A DNA stretch of 64,000 nucleotides from Eubacteriales bacterium (GTDB lineage: Bacteria > Bacillota > Clostridia > Oscillospirales > Butyricicoccaceae). Under the pieces are notes generated by a model, which saw only the letters and a program-made list of their open reading frames with translations, ran no database searches and was not told the origin of the DNA. Both the position numbers and the translations under genes were made by a program. This document shows, piece by piece, positions 26,066-36,700 of the stretch; positions within the stretch are counted from its first letter, which is position 1, and every line of letters begins with the position of its first letter. The DNA lies in the NCBI GenBank assembly GCA_030524205.1, contig JAUNGZ010000006.1, positions 1 to 64,000 of the forward strand, in the 5' to 3' direction.

Positions 26066-26346
26066 AAAGGAACTCCGACTTCATCTTAAAGACCGTGGCA
26101 GGCCGGACGGTGCTCGTTCCGGTGGGGCAGGCGGCAGCAAAGTTTCCCGGCATGGTATCCCTCAATAAAACCGGAGTGTACCTGTGGGAATGTCTTGAAT
26201 CTGAGCAAGGGCAGGAGGGACTGCTGCAAGCTCTGGCCAGACGCTTTGAAGTGGAGGCTAACGAGGCCCGCACCGATTTGGATGTGTTCTTGCGGCGGCT
26301 TCAAATAGTGGGAGCCATTTGTTCAAATGAGAAAGAGGAAAAATGA
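26062..26346 (+). CDS. PqqD-like protein (RiPP recognition element)
   Basis: 94 residues, a single PqqD-type winged helix: ILKTVAGRTVLVPVGQAA, then SLNKTGVYLWECLE and a C-terminal helix VFLRRLQIVGAI. Free-standing PqqD domains bind leader peptides of RiPP precursors and deliver them to modifying enzymes (for example LasB1-type proteins). The next gene encodes a short peptide with the Y-x-x-P element such domains recognise. ATGA overlaps on both sides. Identification of the fold is firm; peptide binding is inferred. Confidence 0.9.
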   Translation: MKRNSDFILKTVAGRTVLVPVGQAAAKFPGMVSLNKTGVYLWECLESEQGQEGLLQALARRFEVEANEARTDLDVFLRRLQIVGAICSNEKEEK

Positions 26347-26513
26347 TGAAAGAAAACTATATTGCGCCTATGGCGGAATTGATTTGTTTTAAGCCGTTAT
26401 CTCCGCTGACGGCTTCGGAAGGCGACGCTTTCGAGGATATGATGAACCTGTTTGGCGACAATGAGGATGTTCCGACAGAAAGCGGCGATGTTGAAGTCGA
26501 TCCTTGGGGATGA
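26343..26513 (+). CDS. 56-residue putative RiPP precursor peptide
   Basis: Begins with two ATGs (26343, 26346), the first overlapping the PqqD-like stop and the end overlapping the kinase start, each by 4 nt. The N-terminal third has ENYIAPMAELICF, i.e. a Y-x-x-P element like that of leader peptides bound by PqqD-type domains in lasso systems. Thr23 follows, then a C-terminal part rich in acidic residues with several Ser/Thr and an end VDPWG. Only one Cys (Cys15), in the leader-like part. There is no Gly/acid pair at ring distance, so a lasso fold is unlikely. It could be phosphorylated by the neighbouring kinase. No known product; function is inference from context. Confidence 0.7.
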   Translation: MMKENYIAPMAELICFKPLSPLTASEGDAFEDMMNLFGDNEDVPTESGDVEVDPWG

Positions 26514-27211
26514 GGCGGTACTCCATCGCAGGCCTTATTGTAGACATGGAGGCTGCCGGCCGGCTGGCACGACAGGCTGAGGCCTATGCCGCCGATAAAG
26601 TAAGCGGGCCGTCCGACCTGTTGCTCTCGTGCGGCGTGGAGCGCGTTATGCAGCGTAATGGCTGGATTCCGGATCGGGATACGGCGGAGTATATGGGCAC
26701 AGGGGCGCTTTTCGCCCAGCGGCTTGTGCACTTCAACGGCTTCCAACTCCACGCCTCGGCTGTGGTGGCGGAGGAGCGGGCGTGGCTGTTTTCCGGCCCC
26801 AGCGGCATTGGAAAGTCTACCTTAACGAAACGGTGGACAAGGCTGTTTGGCGCTGTGTATCTGAACGATGACAAGCCGGCCCTGCGGCGGACGGAGGATC
26901 AGTGGAGGGCCTGGGGAACGCCGTGGTCCGGCAAGCATGACCTGAGCGCTCCGGCTTCCGCGCCGGTAGGAGGCGTAGTGTTTCTGCGGCAGGGCGGGCA
27001 GCCTCGGATGGAGCGGCTGCCGCCCTACGACGCCCTGCCCTTGATGATGAGCCAAACCCCGCATGCCTTGACGGCAGACGGAATGAGCCGCCTGCTGGAG
27101 CTGATGGATGGCTTTCTGCGGGAGGTTCCGGTATGGCGGCTGATCTGCCGCAATGACGACGCCGGGGCTTTACTGGCCCACCGTTTGCTGCTGGAGGAGA
27201 ATAAAACATGA
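26510..27211 (+). CDS. HPr-kinase-like protein (lasso-peptide-kinase type)
   Basis: 233 residues from the ATG overlapping the peptide stop; a TTG at 26504 is less likely. Key elements of the HPrK fold: QLHASAV (His81), Walker A GPSGIGKS (96-103), LNDDKP (119-123), GTPWSGKHD (136-144). It lacks the N-terminal domain of true HPr kinase. Homologues near small peptides phosphorylate Ser in paeninodin-type precursors. The adjacent peptide is the obvious candidate substrate. Both ends overlap neighbours by 4 nt. Confidence 0.87.
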   Translation: MRRYSIAGLIVDMEAAGRLARQAEAYAADKVSGPSDLLLSCGVERVMQRNGWIPDRDTAEYMGTGALFAQRLVHFNGFQLHASAVVAEERAWLFSGPSGIGKSTLTKRWTRLFGAVYLNDDKPALRRTEDQWRAWGTPWSGKHDLSAPASAPVGGVVFLRQGGQPRMERLPPYDALPLMMSQTPHALTADGMSRLLELMDGFLREVPVWRLICRNDDAGALLAHRLLLEENKT

Positions 27212-27684
27212 AACAGTATGCGCTGCCGATGGATGAGCTGTTCCCCCTGCTGGAGCTTCAGCTGGAGCACGGAGAGGCGGGGCCGCTGCCGGTCACGGGC
27301 TGCAGTATGACGCCCATGCTGCGTCAAGGGCGGGATATGGTCTGGCTTACCCGCGCGGATGGAGCACCCCGGCGCGGCGATGTGATTTTATATCGCCGCG
27401 CGAACGGACAGTTTGTGCTCCACCGGGTGATTCGGGCGGATGTAGATAGGCTTCTGTGCTGTGGGGATAACGAGTGGCGGCCGGAAGAGGTGGCCTATCT
27501 CCAGATCAGGGCGGCTATGTCTGCCTTTCGGCGAAGGGGGAGGAGATATTCCGCGAACCATCCGCTTTACAGGCTTTACATATGCCTGTGTGTGGAGCTT
27601 TTCCCGGCGCGCCGCTTGCTGATCGCAGCGAGGCGGACATTGGGCCGTTTAAAGCGCCGCATCCGGAGCCGGATTGCGGAGTAG
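27208..27684 (+). CDS. S24/S26-type peptidase with Ser-His active site
   Basis: 158 residues. Catalytic Ser33 in TGCSMTPML, RRGDVILYRR, LHRVI (His72) where bacterial signal peptidase I has Lys, and CCGDNEW, the GDN box of the S26 family. The His in place of Lys recalls SipW/ER-type signal peptidases. No membrane helix precedes the Ser; a hydrophobic stretch near 108-120 (LYRLYICLCVEL) is the only candidate. It might cleave the leader of the 56-residue peptide or process exported proteins. Overlaps the kinase gene by 4 nt. Last gene of the coupled chain. Confidence 0.8.
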   Translation: MKQYALPMDELFPLLELQLEHGEAGPLPVTGCSMTPMLRQGRDMVWLTRADGAPRRGDVILYRRANGQFVLHRVIRADVDRLLCCGDNEWRPEEVAYLQIRAAMSAFRRRGRRYSANHPLYRLYICLCVELFPARRLLIAARRTLGRLKRRIRSRIAE

Positions 27685-27798
27685 GCGGTTTCGGGCGCAT
27701 TCGGAGCGGACTTTAAAAGGTAAATTAGAAGAATATCAGGAATTATTCTGCCTGTTATAAATAGATCATTTGTCATTAGTATCAAGGAGGAAACCACA
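27685..27798 (+). promoter_or_regulatory. Leader of the giant protein gene, possible promoter
   Basis: AT-rich, unlike its surroundings. TATAAAT at 27756-27762 is a reasonable -10 box, but no good -35 is found at 16-18 nt. An inverted repeat AGAATA...TATTCT (about 27729-27748) could be an operator. A textbook ribosome site AAGGAGG lies just before the ATG at 27799. Read-through from the upstream chain is also possible, as no terminator with a U-run is seen. Confidence 0.35.
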
Positions 27799-30700
27799 AT
27801 GGGAAAGAAGGTATTATCCCTTTTGCTGGTGTTTGTCATGCTGTTGGGCATGACCCCGGTATATGCGGTTGAGGATACAGTCACCGAGCATATAGGGGAG
27901 CTGCTCTCCTTCGACTTGAAGCAGACGGAGTATCAGGCTGACCTTGGAACCGCTCAGGCAGATCTGGGCCTGCCGGAGACAATTCCGGCCAGAGTCAACG
28001 CCACAATGACCACCATCACCGGTATGGGCGAGGGGGAAGAGCCTGTCGAGACCGTTACCATGGAGGAGACGGACACGGAGCTGCCTATAACTTGGGTGGG
28101 AGAATACAGCGAAAATACGGCCGGAACCTATACCCTGACCGCCAAGGCCGAGGGCTATACTCTGGCGGCTGGGTTGGAGTGGCCCACGGTGACCGTTACC
28201 GTGGGGGCGGAGCAGCCGCTGGATCCTGTCCTGCTTCAAACCGCCAGCCGGGCGGCAGCAGCGTCCTTCCGGGCGATCGTCAACGGCACAGCTAAAGGTG
28301 AGTATGGTAACCTTGCCGACGCTGTGGCCGCTTTGGATGAGAACGGCACGGAGCAGAGCAATATCATCGAGCTTCGGTCGGACGCGACGATCGACACGGT
28401 GGAGATCTTGACGAAGGCATTTACCATCCAGAGCGAGGCCGGGAAAACCTATACGCTTGGAGTAAAAGGACCAGACCCAAACAATCCCCAAAACAGCGCC
28501 CGAGGTTTGTACCTGAAATCTGACGCAGCGCGAGTAACGATCAAAGATTTGAAGATGAGCGTTGCTGGAGAAAAAGTATCGACCCTTATAACGATTGGTT
28601 CGGGCGGAGTAGTTACTCTGGCGGATGGTGTGGAAATAAATATCGAAACAGCAAGCAACTTACAGTGTGGCATAATGGTAAGCTTAGGCACCCTGAATAT
28701 GCTGAGCGGTAAGATCCACAGAGGAACGGGCGCTACGGGCGTAATTTTAGGCTCTGCTGGGTGTACGATGAATATGAGCGGCGGCGAGATCACGGGCAAC
28801 AGAGGAGTTGCTTCACTCTCCGCCGGCGGCGTCTTTGCGAACGCAGGCGCAACAATCACCCTTTCGGGAAGCGCCACCATCACCGATAACATCAATTCCA
28901 AAACCAACAGCGTTGGCAACCTTTTCGCCGCTCCGGCCGCCGCCATCAACATCATCGGCAACCTCACCGGCACGGTGGGGATCAACAATGAGGCTCTCGC
29001 CTACGTCAGCGTGGGCGACGGCGTGACGGACCTCTCCGGCCTGAGAAACGACGGCTATCCCAATCAGTACGCAAAAAAGGGCGACGATGGGCAGATCGCT
29101 TGGGCCCATCCGGTGCAGCTGGATTACACCGAGAGCGGCGAAAAAAAGACACAGTATTATGACTTTTTGGCCAAAGCCATTGAGGCGTATGCGACTGGAA
29201 ACGCTGGCTGGACCAACGGCGTGATCATCGTCAGTCAGGATGTGACCGGGGACGAGCTTAAGGATAACAAGACACGCCAGATGTCCGGGAAAACCCTGAC
29301 AATCAAAGGCGATCGGCTCGGACGCAAGGTAACATTTGCTCCGATTGATAATGCTTCAACCGTTATTTCCCTTTATAAGGGTTCGTCGCTGACGCTGGAA
29401 AATATCATTCTGGACGGCGGGGGAATTGCTGGAAGCACAGCTCCCTTTATTGTGGGTACTAACGACAGCACAACCGAATCCGGCACGCTGGAAATGAAAA
29501 GCGGCGCGGTCATCCGGAACTTTAAAACAGCCTTTGGCGCGGTTTGGACCGGACTCTGCCCGGAGAACAAAGTCGTCGTCAACGCCGGGGCAAGCATTAC
29601 AGGGAACACCAGTACCGGTACGCCGGGCAACAATTATTTCCACGGCTGCGGAGGCGGCGTTACACTCCGAAGCGGCACTCTGACAGTGAACGGAGGCGCT
29701 ATCACGGGCAACAGCGCCTCCACCAAAGGCGGCGGCGTGTGGGCCAACGGCGTAAATGCGACGGTGGTTCTTTCCGGCAATGCCAACATCACCGGCAACA
29801 CGATGGCGGACAAAACAGCCAGCAACATCTACGCCGAAGACGGCCGGAAAGTCTCGGTAAAGGCGGACTTCTCGGGAAAGGCAGGCTTTGCCAACCCGGC
29901 TGAAAAGGACGCTGTGTTTGCTTTGGCGGAGGAGGACTTTCAGGAGCTGTCCGGCCTGACAAACGATCTGGGGGACCTGCGGGCAGAGGAAAACAGCAGC
30001 AGAGAACTGAAATGGGCGGAGGACTATGTGGCGCGGAACGAGCGCACCGGCGCTCAGTACGGCGCGCTGTCCACCGCTGTGGCTGCCGCTCAAGCGGGGG
30101 ACACGGTCACGCTGCTGATGGACGTCAAGCTCACCGAGCAGGTATTTATCGACAAAGATCTCATCATTGACGGCGACGGCAAGACCGCGACCGTGGGCTG
30201 GGCGCGAATTGCTGACGGCACTGGAAATTGCTCGGTGTTCCGCATCAACAATACGAGCCAACGCCTTACCGTCACCATCAAGGACCTGACTCTGGACGGT
30301 GCAAAAGATATCTACCAGAAACAGGCCGGAGCATTTGATATCGGCACAGGAGACGGCGGCAACAGCACATACCCCCTGACGGTGAATCTGGAGAATGTGT
30401 CGGTGCAGAATTTCTCCGTCAAGAACGAAAAAGGGGGACATCTGGAGAGAGCCGTCATCGAGGTTCGGCCCCATAACGTGCTGCACATGACCGGCGGTCA
30501 GGTAGTGAACAACGAGGAATACTCTCTAAACTGGGCTCTGGTCCACGCCGACGGAGCAACACTGAACATGACCGGGGTGACGGTGACAGGAAACACGGCC
30601 GTCAATGCCTTCCTGATCCATTCCAACATGACGCTGACCGACTGTACCATCACCGGGAACGACATCAAAAACGCAGATGGCTCACGGTGGCTGCTGGGGA

Positions 30701-33700
30701 CCAATACCTCCGCCCAAATCACCCTGTCGGGCAGCACCAATATCACCGGAAACAAGCGCAACGAAACGCTGGATTTCGTGGATACGGCTAATAACGTGGG
30801 GAGCAATGTTTGCACCTACGACCCGATCAACAAGAGGCAGCTCTATGTGGTTCTGAAGGATTTCGCCGGCGTGGCCGGCTTCAGCGGCATTGTGGAAAGC
30901 GACAAGGTTTTTGCCACCATGGAGAGCGGAAAGCTAACCGACTGCACCATCATCAATGACGTCGCCGCCGACATGGGCGTGGCTCAGACGGACGATAAGC
31001 TGTCATGGGACGATAAGGTGGCTAAGATCGAACGCACCGGAGAGAAATATTCGACCCTTAAGGATGCAGTGACTGCCGCCGAGAGCGATGACACCATCAC
31101 CCTGCTGCGGGATATTGTGCTGACAGGCAATGTGAGCGTGGATAAGGCTCTCACCATCAACGGCGACGGGCACAAAATGAGCCGGGGCCATGCGGCGATA
31201 CAGTTCTCGGTCAGTGCCGATACAACCTTCCAAAATGCAATTCTGGACGGTAATAAGGCAAATTATATCAACGGAAAAGCGGCGATTTATGCCAGTGGGA
31301 ATGTAACGCTGACCCTGCGGAACACCGTTCTCCAGAACTGGAGCTGTGGGGGCGTTAATACTGGAAACTCGGACAAGGGCGTTATCCGGATGGAAGCCAC
31401 AGTAGCGCTGGTGATGACGGACAGCAAGCTTATCAACTCCGACGAGACCATGACCGCTTGGGCACCAATCAATGGCGGCCGGTCGGCGGCTCTCACCAAT
31501 GTGGAGATCACCGGGAACCGACAGACCTCCAACGGCCATATCCTCAACATCGGCGGCCCCTTGACTCTGGACAAAGTAACCATAAAGGGCAACACCGTAA
31601 ACACCCAGACCTACGCGGTGGCGGGCAAGCCCACCATTCTAAAGGGCAGTACCGTTATCGAAGGCAACACCAACCGGGCCGGCAAGCTTGTAAGCATCTA
31701 CGCTGGCGAGGATCCTGCCTACTACACGCTGAAGCTGGACGGCTTTACCGGCAGCGCGGGCGTCAGCGAAGGCAGCATAAAGGACGGACAGATTTTCGCC
31801 ACTGTGGCCAGCGGCGGAATTGGTACCATTATCAACGACAACGACGAAGAACTGAAGGTGGTCCGGGAGGGCAACAACCTGCGGTGGGGCACGGACGCAG
31901 TGCGCAACCAGCGGACCGGAAAGCAGTATCCCGCCATCCAGTTGGCGGTGGACGAGGCTGATAGCGGCGATACGCTGGAGGTTTTGCGCAACATTGCTCA
32001 AGCTACTCGGGTTACCATCGCCGGTAAGAAGCTCACTCTGACCTCCGCCAAGGACGGGCCGTATACCGTCAAGAATACGGATATAGTGAACGGCTTTATG
32101 TTCTATGTGGATCAGGACAGCGTTACTAAGGCCAGCGGCGGCCTGACGGTTTCCAATCTGGTTCTGGACGGCAATAAGGAAAACACCGACCTTCCCGGAG
32201 ACTCCGGTTATACGCTTGTCGAGGCGAGAGCCAATACATCCATTATCTTGAACGAGGGAGCTGTGCTGCAAAACTCCCGGGGCGGCAAGTATTACGGCAA
32301 ATCCGGCGTGAATGTCAATCCGGGCGCTACTCTGACCATGAACGAGGGGGCCGTTATCCGCTGGAACGAGAGCGCTTACGGTTCGGCGGTCAGCGTGTAT
32401 CAGGGCTCAGAGACGAGTTACAGCACCTTCATCATGAACGGCGGCGACATTTACGAAAACCACGCCGCCGGCCGGAGCAAATCAACCAACGTGGGCGCAG
32501 CAGTGGATGTGGGTTCTTACGCCGTCTTTGAGATGCGGGGCGGCTCCATCCACGACAATACCGCCGACACAGATTTCGGGAAGTGGGGCGCGGGCGTCCT
32601 GCTGCGGGAGGGCTTCATGAAGGTTTCCGGCAGCGCCTCCATCACCAACAACTGGTATGTGGACGCGGACGGAAAGCAAACCGAAGAGGCCGCCAACGTC
32701 TGCCTATATAAGATCAGCCAATTTACTCTGGACGGCGTGCTCACCGGCGTGGTGGGGGTGGCTCAGAGCGAGGGGATCACCGGCGCCAATCAGGAGAACA
32801 CCGTCTTCGGCGTGTATGCCAGCGGCGGCGGCGCGGAGAATATCCGTAACGATGTGAACGCAGGTCTGCATGGTGAGATCAGCGGAGGCGAACTGAAATG
32901 GAAAGCCATCACCGATCTGTATGTGTCTAACGCGGGCGACGACGGCAAGGGCCTTGGCACCAAGGCGAACCCCTACAAGACCATGGATAAGGCCCTGCTG
33001 GAGGCCTGTAAGAAAACCGGCAGCGTAATCCATGTTATGGATCAGGTGACCCAGTCCGGCCCGCGCGATATCGGGGCTATCAAGCTCCGCATCACTGGTA
33101 CGAACGGACAGGGAACCGCCTATCCCAACGCCGCAGTGGTAGCCATGGGGGACTTCCGCTACAACAATGTGTACGGCGCTATCCGATTGAGCGGGGGTGC
33201 GGAAGTGACCGTGGATCACCTTACTTTGAACGGCAACGGCAGGAACACCCGCTTCGCCCGTGTTTGGAGCGGATCTCCCAACGGCAAGCTGATTTTGGAC
33301 GAAGGAACGGTGATGACCGGCTGGCAGCAGGCCGCAGTTCTGGCTGACGGCGATGTGGCCATCCAGAGGGATGTGACCATTTCCAACAACAAGGGCGGCG
33401 GTATTGTATTTAACTCCACCAAAACCAATCTGGCCGCCCTTTCCGGCAAGGTGGTCATCGACGGCAATACCCACCCCTCTACCGGACTGTCGTATAATCT
33501 GGTGCTGTCCAACAAAATGGCGGACGGCACTGGCCTGATCCTGAGCGACCCTCTGCAAGAGGGCTCCAAGATCGGCGTAACCTACGGCGCCAACCGTCCC
33601 GGAGAGAAGTTTGGTCAGAACAGCGGGAATTACAGCGGCGCGGATTATTTTACCAACGATGTGGGCGGCTATAAGGCAAAGGCAAATGGCGGCGGTCTGT

Positions 33701-36700
33701 TCTGGGAGGAGGCGGACGTGGCTCGCTTGAGCACGGACGGGGAAAAAACTTGGACCGGTTACCCCTCCTTGTCCGCCGCTCTGGCCGCCGCTGACAGCGA
33801 CAGCAACATTGTGGAACTGCTGCGGGACGTCACTGAGACTGGCGAGATGAAGGTGGAGAAGCAGGTCGTCCTCCGCTCCAGCACCCGGCCGGAGGAAGGC
33901 GGCAAAGTATTTACCGTTACTCGGGCGAAGCCGGCCGAGGGCGCTGCGGATTCGCACCTGTTCAACGTCACCAGCCAGCTCACCGTGACTAAGCTGGTGG
34001 TGGACGGCGGCGCTGTGTGGACCGGCGAAAAGGATACCTATCTGGGCCGCGGTACGGTCAACGATGCGGATGTGGGTATTTACTCCACCAGCGGACGGCA
34101 ATTCTTTGTTACCGGTGCGGGCGCGTCGCTCACTCTGGGCGGCGGCGCAGTGATCCAGAACTATGAGCGGAAAAGCAACAGTGGAGCGGACTACGGCGGC
34201 GCGATTGCCGTCCAGAACGGGGCCAGCGTTACCATGGAGAAGGACTCCGCCATTAAAAACTGCGCCAATGTGGGCGCCAATGCAGACGGCGCAGCCATCA
34301 GCTCATATACCTTCTCCACCACCACCATCACCATCAACGGCGGCGAGATCACCGGCTGCTTTGCAACCCGCTGGGGCGCTGTCCGGGCGGGCGGCAACTT
34401 CGTCATGACCGGCGGCAGGATTCACCACAATGTGGGCAACGGCCAAAACAATACCCAAAACGCGGGCGGCGTCATTATCTCCCAGTGGAAAGAGGGCCAG
34501 AAGCTGCAGATCTCCGGAGACGCTGACATTACGGAAAACTATTGGTACAACGAAGCCGATAAAACCTATCTGGAACGGGACTTGCAGTTGAGCGCCGCAG
34601 GCTCTCAGATCACACTGGCGGGTAACCTTACCGGCTCTGTGGGCGTCCACGGGATCAGTGAGAAGGCTGAGGATAATGCGCCCGGCGGCCAGTTTGGCGT
34701 GAGCAATGGCGCGGGTTACGCCGGCGCTGAGAACTTCTTTAACACGGTGGATACCACGCTCCGAGGCACTGTGACGGCAGGGAATGCGCTGGTTTGGGCC
34801 GGCGAGGTGGCACGGACCTCCAACGACGGCGGAAAGGTTTGGAAATCTTTTACCGCTCTGTCTGCCGCTGTGGCGGAAGTGGATGCGGACAACAGCACCG
34901 AAAGCGTCGTGGAGGTGCTGGCGGACATCACTCTGGATAAGACCGTCGCGGCTGACAAAAACCAGCGGTTCACCCTCCGCTCAGGTACCCGGTCTGGGGA
35001 TACGACCTACACGGTCAAGCGGGGCTCGACATGTACGGAAGGCCCCTTGCTCAACCTTGCCGCCGGCTACGGTGCCTCCCTGACGGTGGAGAACCTGATT
35101 CTAGACGGCAACAAGGTGGAGATTACGGCTCCCCACAACCAAGCCGTTCTGCGGACCTATGCGGGCAACGCCATTGTTTTGGGCAAGGGCGCGGTGGTGC
35201 AGAACAATATTTGCAGCCTTAACACAAACCCCGCCGGCGGCGTTTATGTAAGCGGCGCGAATGCCCTGCTGAAGGTGCTGGATGGCGCAGTGATCCGCTG
35301 GAACGAGGCGCAGTACGGCGCGGCCATCACGGTAAACGGCGGAGCCCGAATCGAAATGACAGGCGGGCAAATCTATGGCAACTATGCTTCCCGCGCTAGC
35401 GGAGAACCTGATTCCGGCGCGGTGTGCATTACCGGCACGGGGTCTTCGATGAGCCTCAGCGGCGGTATCATCACCGGCAACGGAGCCCCTGATGCAGGCA
35501 GTAAGTCAGACCGGGTGGGCGGCATTGCGGTAAGCAGAAATGGCACGTTGGAGCTCAGCGGCAGCCCCGTGGTGACCGGAAACTGGCGTGTCCCCCAAAA
35601 TCAGGGGCTGATCAGCGGACAGTATACCACCGGCACCGAGGAGGCTAACGTCAGCCAGCTGACAGATGACAGTATCATCCGCTTGATCGGCGATTTCACC
35701 GGTGAGATGGGCTTATTCCAGAATGCTTATATTACCAGCCCTAACGAGGCCGGAACCAAGTTCGGCGCGGCTGCCGGCGCTTATACCGGCGCGGAGCGCA
35801 TCGTCAATGACGTCAGCCATGCGCTCCGTGGCCAGCGGACGGCGGACAACCTGCTGGTCTGGGCGGCCAGCTATGTGGCACGGGTAAACAATGGCGCGAA
35901 TGGAGCTTGGGTGGGGTATGCCTCCCTGAAAGAAGCTGTGGATGGTCTGGGCAATGGCAGCGCTGTTGAGCTGCTGATGGACTGCACTGTGAACGCGGAG
36001 ATTGATGTCACAGGTAAGACCTTCGTTCTCCGATCCGGCACGCGAGAGGAGGATAAGGGCAATACCTACACGGTGCAGCGGGATATCAATTTTAAGAGCA
36101 GCATGTTTGATCTTGAGACCGGGGCCAATGTGACGGTGAATAACCTGATACTGGACGGCAACAAAGCGCAGGTGACAGCCGGTTCCACCATCTTTATTCT
36201 GTCTGGCGGCAGTTTGATCCTGAACGGCGGCGCGGTGGTACAGAATAACTATTGCAGCCTGCCCAGCAGTACTGCTGGCGGCATCTATGTGAAAAGTGGT
36301 ACGCTGAATGTGCAGGACGGCGCGGTGATCCGCTGGAACGAGGCCCAATACGGCTCGGCGGTCACCGTTCTCAGCGGCGCTGCCATGAATATGACCGGCG
36401 GCGAGATTTACGGCAACTATGCCTACCGCACCAGCACTACCTCTGGTTCCGGCGCGGTCAATGTTTGGAACGGAGCGCTGAAGATGACCGGCGGCGCCAT
36501 CACCGGCAACGCCGCGCGCGCCAGCAGCAAGCCGGACGCCGTGGGCGGCATTTGCGATGATGGCGGAACGACCAATTTGGGCGGCGCCGCCGTGGTGACG
36601 GGGAACTATCTCGTGACAGATAAGACCCTGACCGGAGACCGCTACACCAGCGGTACAGCGGCCAACATCTATGTCAAATCGCAGAGACTCAAGCTGGATT

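Noticed and set aside
26343..26513. Lasso-peptide precursor proper
   Set aside because: No asparagine-synthetase-type cyclase or B2 transglutaminase-like protease in the window, and no Gly1 with Asp/Glu at position 7-9 after the Thr in the peptide.
27814..28491. Long reading frames on the minus strand opposite the giant gene (also 29356-30486, 32704-34101)
   Set aside because: Typical shadows of a GC-rich coding strand; low-complexity composition, no ribosome sites and no recognisable family.
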